DNA of 34,443 nt from CALGLS01 sp047626155. Lineage in GTDB: Bacteria > Bacteroidota > Bacteroidia > Chitinophagales > Saprospiraceae. The position numbers and the translations under genes are program-made. The DNA is taken from assembly GCA_047626155.1 (NCBI GenBank), contig JBLHRR010000042.1, positions 1-34,443 on the forward strand, read 5' to 3'. The notes beneath the pieces are model-generated. The model saw only the letters and a list, made by a program, of their open reading frames with translations. It did not search any database and had not been told where the DNA came from. Of this stretch, positions 15,707-23,334 are shown in pieces (within the stretch, counting starts at the first letter, position 1; each line of letters starts with the position of its first letter).

Positions 15707-16525
15707 TTAAGCTTGTTTCTCTACTTGCATAAAGTTCAACTCTACTTCTGTACCTCGACCAAAGATCTTAACGATAACTTTGAGCTTCTTCTTCTCCTCG
15801 TTGACTTCCTGAATATCTCCTACGAACTCGTTGAATGGTCCGTCTATAATCTTCACGGTTTCTCCTACGATATACGGTTCCATCATTGCTTCTCCAACTT
15901 CCTGCGAATCATCTACGATACCAAGCATTCTGTTGGCTTCTGACTGTTGCATTGGTACAGGGTTTTCCCGACCAAGAAAGTGGATCACGTTTGGTAAATT
16001 AGCGATAGCTATAGCCACCTCACCGGTTAATTTTTCTGGGATTGCCTGAACTAGGATATAGCCAGGTAATATATTTCTTTCTAGAATGACTTTCTTCCCA
16101 TTTCTGATTTTGTATACCTTTTCAGAAGGTACTAAAATCTGGGTTACGAATTCATTCCAGTTAGAACGATCAATTTCGAATTCGATACGTTCCTTTATTT
16201 TACGTTCTTTTCCAGAGATTACTCGGAGAGAAAACCATCTTCTTGGATCGTATACTTCCTCTTCCTCCTCTTCTTGGTGTTCCTCTTCAGCTACAACTTC
16301 AGGAGTAGATGTTGGTTCAACATCTTTAGTCTCTGCTTCTGGCTCAACGACTACCGCATCGTCAGTTTCCTTAACTAAAGCATCCCATGCATCGTCGTCA
16401 TTAGTGGCATCAGAACTGTCTTGTTCAGTCGCTTCTAATTCTTCTGCCCCAGAGGTCTGTTTAGAAATTTCTGAATTTTCCAATTCAGTGTTTTCTTCTT
16501 CAGTTGGTTGGTTATCTTCAGTCAT
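15707..16525 (-). CDS. nusG: Transcription termination/antitermination protein NusG with acidic N-terminal extension
   Basis: NusG rides on RNA polymerase, suppresses or promotes pausing, and links it to Rho or the ribosome. The NGN domain starts at about residue 95 (RRWFSLRVISGKERKIKERI) and includes the LPGYILV core. The KOW domain follows (VGETVKIIDGPFNEFVGDI to the end). The protein is 272 residues against about 180 for the usual form. The extra 95 N-terminal residues are low-complexity and rich in Glu and Asp, ending in a run of nine acidic or glutamine residues before VYDP. No in-frame ATG occurs between the first codon and the NGN domain, so the extension is not a start-site artefact. 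Neighbours are secE upstream (45 bases) and rplK downstream. Confidence 0.95.
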   Translation of the reverse strand: MTEDNQPTEEENTELENSEISKQTSGAEELEATEQDSSDATNDDDAWDALVKETDDAVVVEPEAETKDVEPTSTPEVVAEEEHQEEEEEEVYDPRRWFSLRVISGKERKIKERIEFEIDRSNWNEFVTQILVPSEKVYKIRNGKKVILERNILPGYILVQAIPEKLTGEVAIAIANLPNVIHFLGRENPVPMQQSEANRMLGIVDDSQEVGEAMMEPYIVGETVKIIDGPFNEFVGDIQEVNEEKKKLKVIVKIFGRGTEVELNFMQVEKQA

Positions 16526-16570
16526 CGGTAGTAAGTGTTTAGCTCAGAAAAAAGTGATGTCTGTGGTTGT

Positions 16571-16756
16571 TTAATTGTAAATGAAAGAAGTAATCTGTCT
16601 GGAGATTACATCCATTACGAATACAGCCGCTGCAAAAATTAGCGAGGCAATCAAAACTAAAGTAGTACTACTTTGTAATTCTGCCCATGTAGGCCAAGTT
16701 ACTTTGTTGATCAATTCGTAATAACTTTCTTTAATGTATAATGTTAACTTTTCCAT
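16571..16756 (-). CDS. secE: Preprotein translocase subunit SecE
   Basis: A 61-residue inner-membrane protein of the SecYEG channel. It is the short single-helix form: an amphipathic N-terminal segment (LTLYIKESYYELINKVTWPTW, with the conserved KVTWPT motif), then one membrane helix at about residues 31-52 (TTLVLIASLIFAAAVFVMDV). The order tRNA-Trp, secE, nusG is conserved in many bacteria. The start is the ATG just before EKLTLYIKE. Confidence 0.96.
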   Translation of the reverse strand: MEKLTLYIKESYYELINKVTWPTWAELQSSTTLVLIASLIFAAAVFVMDVISRQITSFIYN

Positions 16757-16812
16757 AATTTCTATTAAAAAAGATGATTACAATCACATATGATTCACAC
16801 ATATTCAGTTTG

Positions 16813-16883
16813 CACGGGCACAAGGATTCGAACCCTGATCAAAGGTTTTGGAGACCTCTATTCTACCATTGAACTATGCCCGT
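16813..16883 (-). tRNA. tRNA-Trp (CCA anticodon)
   Basis: Read on the - strand, a complete 71-nt cloverleaf. The acceptor is ACGGGCA/TGCCCGT with discriminator G, the anticodon loop is CTCCAAA with anticodon CCA, and the T-arm is GGGTTCGAATCC. The 3' CCA is not encoded. It lies between tuf and secE, as in many bacteria. Confidence 0.95.
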
Positions 16884-16923
16884 AGAGTTAGTCAAAAACT
16901 AACGATCTCTTAGAAGCGAATAA

Positions 16924-16983
16924 GCCCCGCGAAAGGCGGGGCGAAGTTATAATAAGTGCCCACTTAAAAAGTGGGCACTTATT
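16924..16983 (-). terminator. Tandem hairpins between tuf and tRNA-Trp
   Basis: Hairpin 1, the first met by the tuf transcript, is a perfect 15-bp stem between 16951-16965 and 16969-16983 with a 3-base loop. Hairpin 2 is GCCCCGC (16924-16930)/GCGGGGC (16936-16942). Neither is followed by a strong U tract on the - strand. They may be a leaky terminator after tuf or an RNase entry site that frees tRNA-Trp. Confidence 0.6.
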
Positions 16984-17039
16984 TCTTCAAGACATTTTCA
17001 TTAACATACGTTAATAAAGCCGCCCTATTGTTATCGGTA

Positions 17040-18236
17040 TTATGCGAGGATTTCAGTTACCTGACCTGCACCAACTGTACGTCCACCTTCACGAATCGCA
17101 AAACGAAGACCTTTTTCCATTGCAATAGTACTGATGAGCTTAACTTCCAGTGAAACATTATCACCAGGCATTACCATTTCAACGCCTTCTGGTAATTGAC
17201 AATCACCAGTTACATCAGTGGTACGGAAGTAGAACTGAGGACGGTATCCGTTGAAAAATGGTGTGTGACGACCACCTTCATCTTTTGACAAAACGTATAC
17301 CTCACATTTGAAATGTTTGTGTGGCTTAACTGTACCAGGAGCACAGATAACCATACCACGCTTAATCATTTCTTTATCGATACCACGAAGTAAGATACCA
17401 GCGTTATCACCAGCCTCTCCACGAGTCAAAATTTTACGGAACATTTCCACCCCTGTTACTACAGAAGTCAAAGGCTTTTCACCTTCAGGTAACATACCTA
17501 CGATTTCAACAGAGTCAGATGTGTTAATTACACCACGCTCGATACGTCCTGTAGCAACAGTACCACGACCTGTGATAGAGAATACATCCTCAATAGGCAT
17601 CAAGAAAGGCTTATCAATCAAACGCACAGGTTCCTTAATGTCCGCATCTACAGCAGCCATCAAAGCCTTAATTTGCTTCTGAGCATCTTCATCGTCTTCC
17701 AATGCTTTCAATGCAGAACCTGCAATAATAGAAGCATTGTCTCCGTCAAACTCATATTGATCTAAAAGTTCACGAACTTCCATCTCAACCAATTCCAACA
17801 TTTCTTCATCATCAACAAGGTCAACCTTGTTCATGAAAACTACAATACCAGGTACACCTACCTGACGCGCAAGAAGAATGTGCTCACGAGTTTGAGGCAT
17901 TGGGCCGTCAGTAGCAGCAACAACTAAAATAGCTCCGTCCATCTGAGCCGCACCCGTAACCATGTTTTTTACATAATCCGCGTGACCAGGACAGTCAACG
18001 TGAGCGTAATGACGGTTCTCCGTTTCATATTCAACGTGAGCCGTGTTAATTGTAATACCTCTTTCTTTCTCCTCAGGAGCAGCATCGATAGATGCATAAT
18101 CCATTTTGGCAGCCAAACCATCCTTAGATAGTACGTATGTAATCGCAGCAGTTAAAGTTGTCTTACCGTGATCTACGTGGCCGATCGTCCCAATATTGAG
18201 GTGAGGTTTATTTCTTTCAAATGTTTCCTTAGCCAT
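17040..18236 (-). CDS. tuf: Elongation factor Tu
   Basis: The GTPase that delivers aminoacyl-tRNA to the ribosomal A site. The 398 residues carry all G motifs: GHVDHGKT (19-26), the switch region with ERGITINTAHVEYET, DCPGHADYVKNM, NKVD and SALKALE. Beta-barrel domains 2 and 3 follow (GRGTVATGRIERG; GGRHTPFFNGYRPQFYFRTTDVTG) and the end is VGAGQVTEILA. It sits between tRNA-Thr(GGT) and tRNA-Trp, the classic tRNA-tufB arrangement, and is likely co-transcribed with the four upstream tRNAs and processed. Paired hairpins follow the stop. Confidence 0.99.
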   Translation of the reverse strand: MAKETFERNKPHLNIGTIGHVDHGKTTLTAAITYVLSKDGLAAKMDYASIDAAPEEKERGITINTAHVEYETENRHYAHVDCPGHADYVKNMVTGAAQMDGAILVVAATDGPMPQTREHILLARQVGVPGIVVFMNKVDLVDDEEMLELVEMEVRELLDQYEFDGDNASIIAGSALKALEDDEDAQKQIKALMAAVDADIKEPVRLIDKPFLMPIEDVFSITGRGTVATGRIERGVINTSDSVEIVGMLPEGEKPLTSVVTGVEMFRKILTRGEAGDNAGILLRGIDKEMIKRGMVICAPGTVKPHKHFKCEVYVLSKDEGGRHTPFFNGYRPQFYFRTTDVTGDCQLPEGVEMVMPGDNVSLEVKLISTIAMEKGLRFAIREGGRTVGAGQVTEILA

Positions 18237-18301
18237 GGCTTAAAGATTTTAGAGAATGATGAATGAAATTGATTAGATTAAATAAATTCGATTAAAATTT
18301 G

Positions 18302-18373
<72 letters not shown>

Positions 18374-18518
18374 TTGACATTGAAGTTTATAAAAAACTAT
18401 TAAGCCAATGATGAAAGGGTTTACAGATTTTTCGGAACGAATCCTATATATTTTTTTCTAAACACTGGCATTGTACTTAAAACTAAGTATCCGATCAATG
18501 ATAGTCAGAAAAAAATGG

Positions 18519-18591
18519 AGCGGGTGATGAGACTCGAACCCACGACCCTCAGCTTGGAAGGCTGATGCTCTACCAACTGAGCTACACCCGC
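18519..18591 (-). tRNA. tRNA-Gly (TCC anticodon)
   Basis: A 73-nt cloverleaf on the - strand. The acceptor is GCGGGTG/CACCCGC, the anticodon loop is CTTCCAA with anticodon TCC, and the T-arm is GTGGGTTCGAGTCTCAT. The 3' CCA appears to be encoded (18516-18518), unlike the neighbours. Confidence 0.95.
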
Positions 18592-18659
18592 AATTTGTCC
18601 ATTTTACAAAAAATGCTATTGGACAGTGTTTACTTTTACTAAAGTAAAAATAAACGCAG

Positions 18660-18741
18660 TGGGGGTGGTAGGAATCGAACCTACTCAGCCGAAGCACTGG
18701 ATTTACAGTCCAGCCCGCCTCTCCAACTGCGGCGCACCCCC
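18660..18741 (-). tRNA. tRNA-Tyr (GTA anticodon)
   Basis: An 82-nt class II tRNA on the - strand. The acceptor is GGGGGTG/CACCCCC with discriminator A, the anticodon stem-loop is TGGAC-TGTAAAT-CCAGT with anticodon GTA, and it has a long variable arm (GCTTCGGCTGAG region). The 3' CCA is not encoded. Confidence 0.95.
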
Positions 18742-18802
18742 TTAATCTGTAAAGCAATAATCGCTTAAATACAGTAAGAGGAGTACTTTAAAAACAAAAT
18801 AG

Positions 18803-18876
18803 AGCCGATGGAGGGATTCGAACCCCCGACCCGCTGATTACAAATCAGCTGCTCTGGCCAACTGAGCTACATCGGC
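18803..18876 (-). tRNA. tRNA-Thr (TGT anticodon)
   Basis: A 74-nt cloverleaf on the - strand. The acceptor is GCCGATG/CATCGGC, the anticodon stem-loop is GCTGA-TTTGTAA-TCAGC with anticodon TGT, and the T-arm is GGGGGTTCGAATCCC. It is the first gene of the tRNA-tuf transcription unit and shares its acceptor stem with the other tRNA-Thr. Confidence 0.95.
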
Positions 18877-18990
18877 TTTTAAAAGTATTCTCTTACAGTA
18901 TTTTGGTCTAAGCCTAATAATTACTGCCGCTTTATTTTCAAATCCAGAACAAAATATATTTTTGTTTGGTAGGCTATATTTTTGAACTGA

Positions 18991-18998
18991 CAAAAGTA
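18991..18998 (-). promoter_or_regulatory. Candidate -7 box for the tRNA-tuf transcription unit
   Basis: On the - strand this reads TACTTTTG, a perfect match to the Bacteroidota -7 consensus TAnnTTTG, about 115 bases before the first tRNA. No convincing TTTG -33 element is found at the usual distance, so confidence is low. Confidence 0.35.
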
Positions 18999-19190
18999 TT
19001 ACGCACTTTTCACATACTCTGTTTCAATTATCCGTTCAAAATGCCATTGATGAGATCATTTTCTCCAAAGCGAATGCAAAGATATGATTATTTAGATAAA
19101 AAGGGGAAATATTTTTTCTCTTTTTTTCAAGAATTTCAACTAAACAGAAAATCACCCTAAAAACACCTCATTATTAGCCATTTTTGCATA

Positions 19191-19228
19191 AAAAAACGGC
19201 GATGTATCTCGTTACATCGCCGTTTTTT
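19191..19228. terminator. Bidirectional terminator downstream of hpf
   Basis: A perfect 16-bp stem (19191-19206 with 19213-19228, core ACGGCGATGTA/TACATCGCCGT) with the six-base loop TCTCGT and runs of A and T on both sides. On the - strand it ends the hpf transcript and isolates the tRNA-tuf unit, which therefore needs its own promoter. Confidence 0.9.
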
Positions 19229-19282
19229 TATTTATTTTCGGATCATTTCTCTAAAATTGATAGTGAGAAGTGCCCAATAATT

Positions 19283-19579
19283 TTAAGATTTCATTCGGTC
19301 TTTATATTTTATAATTTGACGTCTGAGGCTAGATGTTGCCCGATCAACTGAAAACTCAAAAGTTTTAGCTTGCTCTTTGACAACCAGCACTGCGCCGGGT
19401 AAATTTACTTTGATTTCGGCAATTTTATCTTTGATCTTGCCGGAGTTCTCCAATTTTAGTGAGACTTCTGTTCTAATCACGTTATCAAAAAGGTTATCAA
19501 TCTTGCTAAGTTTCTTTTCGATAAAGGCTACTAGTTTTGCATCTGCTGAAAAATGCACTGCATTAATATGAACTTTCAT
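19283..19579 (-). CDS. hpf: Ribosome hibernation promoting factor, short HPF/RaiA family
   Basis: A 98-residue protein of the HPF/RaiA (YfiA) family, which binds the 30S decoding region under slow growth and inactivates or dimerises ribosomes. The sequence has the beta-alpha-beta-beta-beta-alpha pattern: VHINAVHFSADAKLVAFIEKKL, then NVIRTEVSLKLE, KIAEIKVNLPGAVLVVKEQ, and the last helix with DRATSSLRRQIIKYKDRM. It lacks the C-terminal dimerisation domain of long HPF, so it is the short form. The placement between a Xer-type recombinase and the tRNA-tuf cluster is shared by many Bacteroidota. Confidence 0.93.
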   Translation of the reverse strand: MKVHINAVHFSADAKLVAFIEKKLSKIDNLFDNVIRTEVSLKLENSGKIKDKIAEIKVNLPGAVLVVKEQAKTFEFSVDRATSSLRRQIIKYKDRMKS

Positions 19580-19732
19580 AAAATGGTCGTTTTTTTTAGG
19601 AGTTAATAAATATGGTTTCTCTAAGTACTACTCGAGGATTAAGTCTCTGTAATCCTATTTTACTCTCGTTTCTACATAGGCATTTGATTTAGGTCGCTAA
19701 TAAATGTTGATTTATAAAGCTCTTTTGCGGAA

Positions 19733-20617
19733 TTACGATTTCGCGCTAGGATGAGCCTGTTCGTACACTTTTTTCAATTTTTCAATGGAATTATGGGTAT
19801 ACACTTGTGTGGCAGCCAAACTAGAGTGCCCCAGCAACTCTTTAATAGCGTTCAAATCCGCGCCATTATCTGATAAATGGGTCGCAAAGGTATGTCGCAT
19901 TACATGAGGGCTTCGTTGTTCCAAAGTCGTCACCGCAGACAAATACCTTTTAACTAGGTTGTAAACCAATTTAGGATAAAGCACCTTTCCCTTAGAGGTT
20001 AGAAACAAAGAAGAAGGAACTGGAAAGTATTCCTCTTTGGCTTTTAGGTATCCCTTTAGGACCTTTTCCACTTTTCGGCTCATTGGTATAAGACGTTCCT
20101 TATTTCCCTTTCCTTTGACTTTTAAAAGGCCACTCTCAAAAGAAATGTCTCTTACTTTCAGACCAATCAACTCAGAGCTTCGCATCCCAGTGGCATACAG
20201 TAACTCCATAATTGCTTCATTCCGAGCGCCATCATAGGCTTCACCAAAGTCAATCTGATCAAACAATTGATTTATTTGATCTTTATTTACAAATACAGGT
20301 AATCGCTTACCACTTTTAGGAGCTATAATTTTAGCCATTGGATTGAATTCCAACTGGCCTCTTTTCTTTAGGAATTTCAAGAAAGTCTTAAGGGAGGATA
20401 ATTTTCGATTTATAGAGCGGGTGCTGATCCCCTCTTGCATTAATTGTACCATCCAAGAGCGAATATGCTGTGGAGTCACCTCTTTTGCTTCAGAAACTTC
20501 GTATGTCTTGGAAATAAAACTTTTGAATTGCTCCAAATCACCCTTATAGGCTATTAGGGTGTGGGAAGAAAAACGCTTTTCAAACTCAAGATATTTAAGA
20601 AAAGTGGTTATAATCAT
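19733..20617 (-). CDS. Site-specific tyrosine recombinase, XerC/XerD type
   Basis: A 294-residue recombinase of the Xer family, which resolves chromosome dimers at dif. The N-terminal SAM-like core-binding domain (FLKYLEFEKRFSSHTLIAY) is followed by the catalytic domain. Its residues are R160 in TGMRSSEL, Lys in KGKGNKER, H252 and R255 in SPHVMRHTFATH, H278 in LLGHSS and the nucleophile Y287 in QVYTH (numbered from the upstream ATG at 20659). I chose the second ATG at 20617 because the protein then begins like other Xer proteins; the longer start would add 14 unrelated residues. All catalytic residues are present, so it should be active. Whether it is the XerC or the XerD member cannot be decided from this sequence alone. 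The usual upstream neighbour rpsU is not found. Confidence 0.93.
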   Translation of the reverse strand: MIITTFLKYLEFEKRFSSHTLIAYKGDLEQFKSFISKTYEVSEAKEVTPQHIRSWMVQLMQEGISTRSINRKLSSLKTFLKFLKKRGQLEFNPMAKIIAPKSGKRLPVFVNKDQINQLFDQIDFGEAYDGARNEAIMELLYATGMRSSELIGLKVRDISFESGLLKVKGKGNKERLIPMSRKVEKVLKGYLKAKEEYFPVPSSLFLTSKGKVLYPKLVYNLVKRYLSAVTTLEQRSPHVMRHTFATHLSDNGADLNAIKELLGHSSLAATQVYTHNSIEKLKKVYEQAHPSAKS

Positions 20618-20787
20618 TAATGCTGTTGTGTAGTTAGTATAGAGTCTTTCTGAAATCAACTCTCGCTAGTATTTAAAACTAAAAGTAGATTAACTTTATG
20701 AGAATAGCAAGTTGCCAGAGAGAAAAGAAATTACCGAAGGAGCAATCTTTTTATTTGCTAAACAAATCCTTTTCCCATTAAAAAACA

Positions 20788-20874
20788 ATGCACACAAACA
20801 TAATAAAAGAATTATATTTGCTTCCCTATCTCTTCTTTATATTAGCTCCAAAGAAGCCACCGCAGGCTGATTAA
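20788..20874 (+). other. Short hydrophobic open frame in phase with, and just before, the TonB-C gene
   Basis: An ATG at 20788 opens 28 codons with a hydrophobic core (LYLLPYLFFILA) followed by a proline- and lysine-rich KKPPQAD, and stops at TAA (20872-20874). The next gene starts 6 bases later in the same reading frame. It looks like a membrane anchor or signal segment cut off by one stop codon, but it could be chance coding. A TAnnTTTG box lies inside it, so it may not be transcribed from its own start. Confidence 0.3.
20813..20820 (+). promoter_or_regulatory. Candidate -7 box for the TonB-C gene
   Basis: TATATTTG matches the Bacteroidota TAnnTTTG box perfectly, 60 bases before the ATG at 20881. 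There is no clear TTTG -33 element at the right spacing. Confidence 0.35.
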
Positions 20875-20880
20875 GCTCAA

Positions 20881-21396
20881 ATGAAGAGGTGTATCAGAAC
20901 GATTTTCAAAATTAATCTTATGAGTAAGGAAAGAAAAGACAAACACTTTTTGCATAAACCACAATATCAAGGGGGCCCTACTGCTTTAAAGCAATTTATA
21001 TCTAGCAATATTCAATATCCGGAAGAAGCTATAAAGTCGGGTGTGGAAGGTAGTGTCAACCTCCGTTATGATATCAACCACAAAGGAGTAGTAACAAGCG
21101 CGAAAATTATTTCCGGTCTTGGGCATGGCTATGATGAGGAAGCCATTCGATTAGTAAAACTGTTGAAATTTCAGATAGCAAAAAACAGAGGTGTTCGTGC
21201 CACTTTCCATAAAACAATTACCATCCATTTCAGGAAAGCGAAACAGAAAAAAGCGGAGGTATCTCCTAGTCCAATAGTAACAAACATTCAGTACAACTAT
21301 ACTACGTCTAAGGATACCCGTAAAGATAAAATAGAAGAGGCTCCAAAGCAAAGAGCTTCTTCTGGGTATAGCTATAACATTAGTATAAAAAAATAA
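20881..21396 (+). CDS. TonB C-terminal domain protein without membrane anchor
   Basis: A 171-residue protein. Residues of about 28-120 match the TonB C-terminal fold: KPQYQGGPTALKQFISSNIQYPEEAI, then the strand GVEGSVNLRYDINHKGVVTSAKI, GYDEEAIRLVK, and a last strand THIxIHFR-like (KTITIHFR). The final 50 residues are polar and basic without known motifs. TonB links the proton-driven ExbBD complex to outer-membrane receptors, and normally has an N-terminal membrane helix and a Pro-rich linker. Both are missing here: the N-terminus is basic (MKRCIRTIFKINLMSKERK) and could alternatively start at the ATG at 20920. A hydrophobic, in-frame segment lies directly upstream behind a TAA. The gene may be a truncated or broken TonB-like gene, or a soluble protein using the same fold. 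Confidence 0.72.
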   Translation: MKRCIRTIFKINLMSKERKDKHFLHKPQYQGGPTALKQFISSNIQYPEEAIKSGVEGSVNLRYDINHKGVVTSAKIISGLGHGYDEEAIRLVKLLKFQIAKNRGVRATFHKTITIHFRKAKQKKAEVSPSPIVTNIQYNYTTSKDTRKDKIEEAPKQRASSGYSYNISIKK

Positions 21397-21412
21397 GTGC
21401 AGGCATCCTTCC

Positions 21413-22141
21413 CTATTGAGCGGTAGGCGTCTGAAGCTGATTTAAATACATTTGAATCGTATTTTTCAAACCGTAGTACAACGCATCGCAAACCAAAGCA
21501 TGGCCTATAGAAACCTCAGCCAGTGGCACAACTTGTTCCCGATAGTAGCGCAAATTCTCTAAATTAAGATCGTGCCCCGCATTGACTCCTAAACCAAGTT
21601 CATCCGCTAGCTTTGCACAGCTGATATGGCTCATTACTGCCGCTTCCGGGGCTTGAAGGTAATCGTGCGCATATTTCCCTGTATAAAATTCAACTCGATC
21701 CGCTCCAACCTCCTTTGCTCCTTCTACCAGTTTTTCTTCAGTATCCAAAAATAAGGAAACCCGAATTCCAGCTGATTTCAATTGACCTACTATGTCTTTT
21801 AGGTGATCAGCATGCGTTATCGTATCCCAGCCTCCATCAGATGTTAAGGCATCTGGTGCATCTGGTACCAGCGTACATTGGTCAGGCTTATTTGCCAGAA
21901 CCATTTCCATAAATCGAGGATTAGGACGCCCCTCAATATTGAACTCTGTTTGAACCACTTCCTTTAGCATCGGTATATCAGCATAGCGGATGTGGCGTTC
22001 ATCAGGCCTGGGATGGACGGTTATGCCCTGAGCACCGAAAGATTCGATGTCTGTAGCTATCTGAGACAGATTTGGTAAATTACCTCCTCTGCCGTTACGA
22101 ATTAGAGCTATTTTATTGATATTTACGCTTAATCGGGTCAT
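21413..22141 (-). CDS. pdxJ: Pyridoxine 5'-phosphate synthase
   Basis: PdxJ joins 1-deoxy-D-xylulose 5-phosphate and 3-amino-2-oxopropyl phosphate to pyridoxine 5'-phosphate, the last ring-forming step of the DXP-dependent vitamin B6 route. From the ATG at 22141 the protein has 242 residues, the family length, and starts with the typical TRLSVNINKIALIRNGRG. Further conserved parts are GITVHPRPDERHI, the FNIEGRP active-site segment, CTLVPD, VSLFLD, VEFYTG, NAGHDLNL and SIGHALV. An upstream ATG at 22222 would add 27 non-conserved residues and is not preferred. It converges with the TonB-C gene, with only 16 bases between the stops. Confidence 0.97.
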   Translation of the reverse strand: MTRLSVNINKIALIRNGRGGNLPNLSQIATDIESFGAQGITVHPRPDERHIRYADIPMLKEVVQTEFNIEGRPNPRFMEMVLANKPDQCTLVPDAPDALTSDGGWDTITHADHLKDIVGQLKSAGIRVSLFLDTEEKLVEGAKEVGADRVEFYTGKYAHDYLQAPEAAVMSHISCAKLADELGLGVNAGHDLNLENLRYYREQVVPLAEVSIGHALVCDALYYGLKNTIQMYLNQLQTPTAQ

Positions 22142-22362
22142 AATATGTTTTTTTATAGATTTTTGAAATAATCTAAGGCTAGTGCCTGAGAATCTTTTAG
22201 TCAAAAAAAAAGTTTTGCACAAAGCTATGAAATTAGTAGAGTGATTTTGAGTAGGTTTGTTTTGATTTTAGAAGGGAGGGAGGAATTTTTAAGCCGTGAC
22301 ATTTTGTTTTTGCTTTTTTATAACTATTAGTCGTATCATCTTTTTCTTGAGAAATATGTTTT

Positions 22363-23334
22363 ATGAGCAACAATATACTGGACTCTAACAACAATTCTTC
22401 TACACTTCCGGATGATCCTCGAGGCGATATGCCCTTGATTGTTTCGATGTTGTTTCTTTTTTTCACTGTAGCTGTTTCCGCGATGATTGGGTTGGGCTTG
22501 ATTGCTCTACTCGGCTATCTTCTTGGATATGAGGTTTCAGAACTGGTTGGCCGAATTGGCGATAACAGTAGCGCTACAGATCGAAACTTCCTACGGTCAA
22601 CGATACTGATCAACCATGTAACCATGTTTATCATCCCAGGAATTGTATTTGGAATTTATCTACATGGGAAATCCTGGTGGTCTTATTTCAATCTGAACAT
22701 AAACCCAAAAGTAATCAATATCATCAGCGGCGTATTTTTATTGTTATTATCTATGCCACTTGTTCAATTTTTATTTTGGATAAATAAAAACTGGATACCT
22801 CTTCCAGAGTGGGCACGAAGCATGGAGGCAGAAACAGCAAATGCCATCAGCAGTTTACTACTAACTGATACTTCTTTTGAGTTTCTTTTCAATGTGCTCA
22901 TTATTGCGGTGGTCCCCGCCATCGGTGAAGAACTGATTTTTAGGGGGATCATTCAGAAGCAATTTGAAAAGCACTTCAACAGTGCTATTGTTGCCATCTG
23001 GCTGGCCGCATTCATTTTCAGTGCCTTTCATTTTCAGTTTGAAGGCTTTTTACCACGCTTTGTACTCGGAGCATTATTGGGATATTTGTATTATTGGTCT
23101 GGCAATTTATGGGTTCCCATCATTGCTCATTTTATGAATAATTTTTTGCAAATACTGGCTCAATATCTTTTTCAAAATGAAATGTCTGACATCGATTTAG
23201 AATCTGTAGAAATGATTCCGATCTGGCAATGGCTACCTTCTTTGGTGCTTGTATTTACGGTAGCTCACTTTATACGAGCGTACAACAAGGACCTAAAACA
23301 CAAAACAGATAACATTATAAATACAAAAGTATGA
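22363..23334 (+). CDS. CPBP family intramembrane glutamic protease
   Basis: A 323-residue polytopic membrane protein of the CPBP (CAAX protease and bacteriocin-processing, Rce1-like) family. The catalytic motifs are complete: EELIFR at 189-194 (EExxxR), FSAFH ending at H223 (FxxxH), and HFMNN from H256 to N260 (HxxxN). About seven hydrophobic segments are visible, the first at residues 24-50 and the last near the C-terminus. Bacterial members act in peptide maturation, bacteriocin immunity or protein secretion; no specific substrate can be read here. It overlaps cdsA by 4 bases (ATGA), so the two are translationally coupled, which hints at a membrane-related role. Confidence 0.9.
   Translation: MSNNILDSNNNSSTLPDDPRGDMPLIVSMLFLFFTVAVSAMIGLGLIALLGYLLGYEVSELVGRIGDNSSATDRNFLRSTILINHVTMFIIPGIVFGIYLHGKSWWSYFNLNINPKVINIISGVFLLLLSMPLVQFLFWINKNWIPLPEWARSMEAETANAISSLLLTDTSFEFLFNVLIIAVVPAIGEELIFRGIIQKQFEKHFNSAIVAIWLAAFIFSAFHFQFEGFLPRFVLGALLGYLYYWSGNLWVPIIAHFMNNFLQILAQYLFQNEMSDIDLESVEMIPIWQWLPSLVLVFTVAHFIRAYNKDLKHKTDNIINTKV

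Larger units (their letters stand above)
18877..19282. other. Gene-free stretch between the tRNA cluster and hpf
   Basis: About 400 AT-rich bases holding the presumed leader and promoter of the tRNA-tuf unit (candidate -7 box at 18991-18998) and the terminator of the hpf transcript (19191-19228). A short open frame on the + strand at 18966-19160 has low-complexity, aromatic-rich composition and no recognisable domain. I do not call it a gene. Confidence 0.6.

Noticed and set aside
18458..18757. A 99-codon open frame on the - strand
   Set aside because: It covers the tRNA-Gly and tRNA-Tyr genes, whose cloverleafs are clear; the frame is incidental.
18966..19160. A 64-codon open frame on the + strand before the hpf terminator
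   Set aside because: No domain, aromatic and lysine-rich composition, and it lies over the presumed promoter and leader of the tRNA-tuf unit.
22252..22259. TAGGTTTG as a promoter box for the CPBP protease gene
   Set aside because: It matches TAnnTTTG, but no -33 TTTG is at a usable distance and the leader would be about 100 bases; the support is too weak to list.
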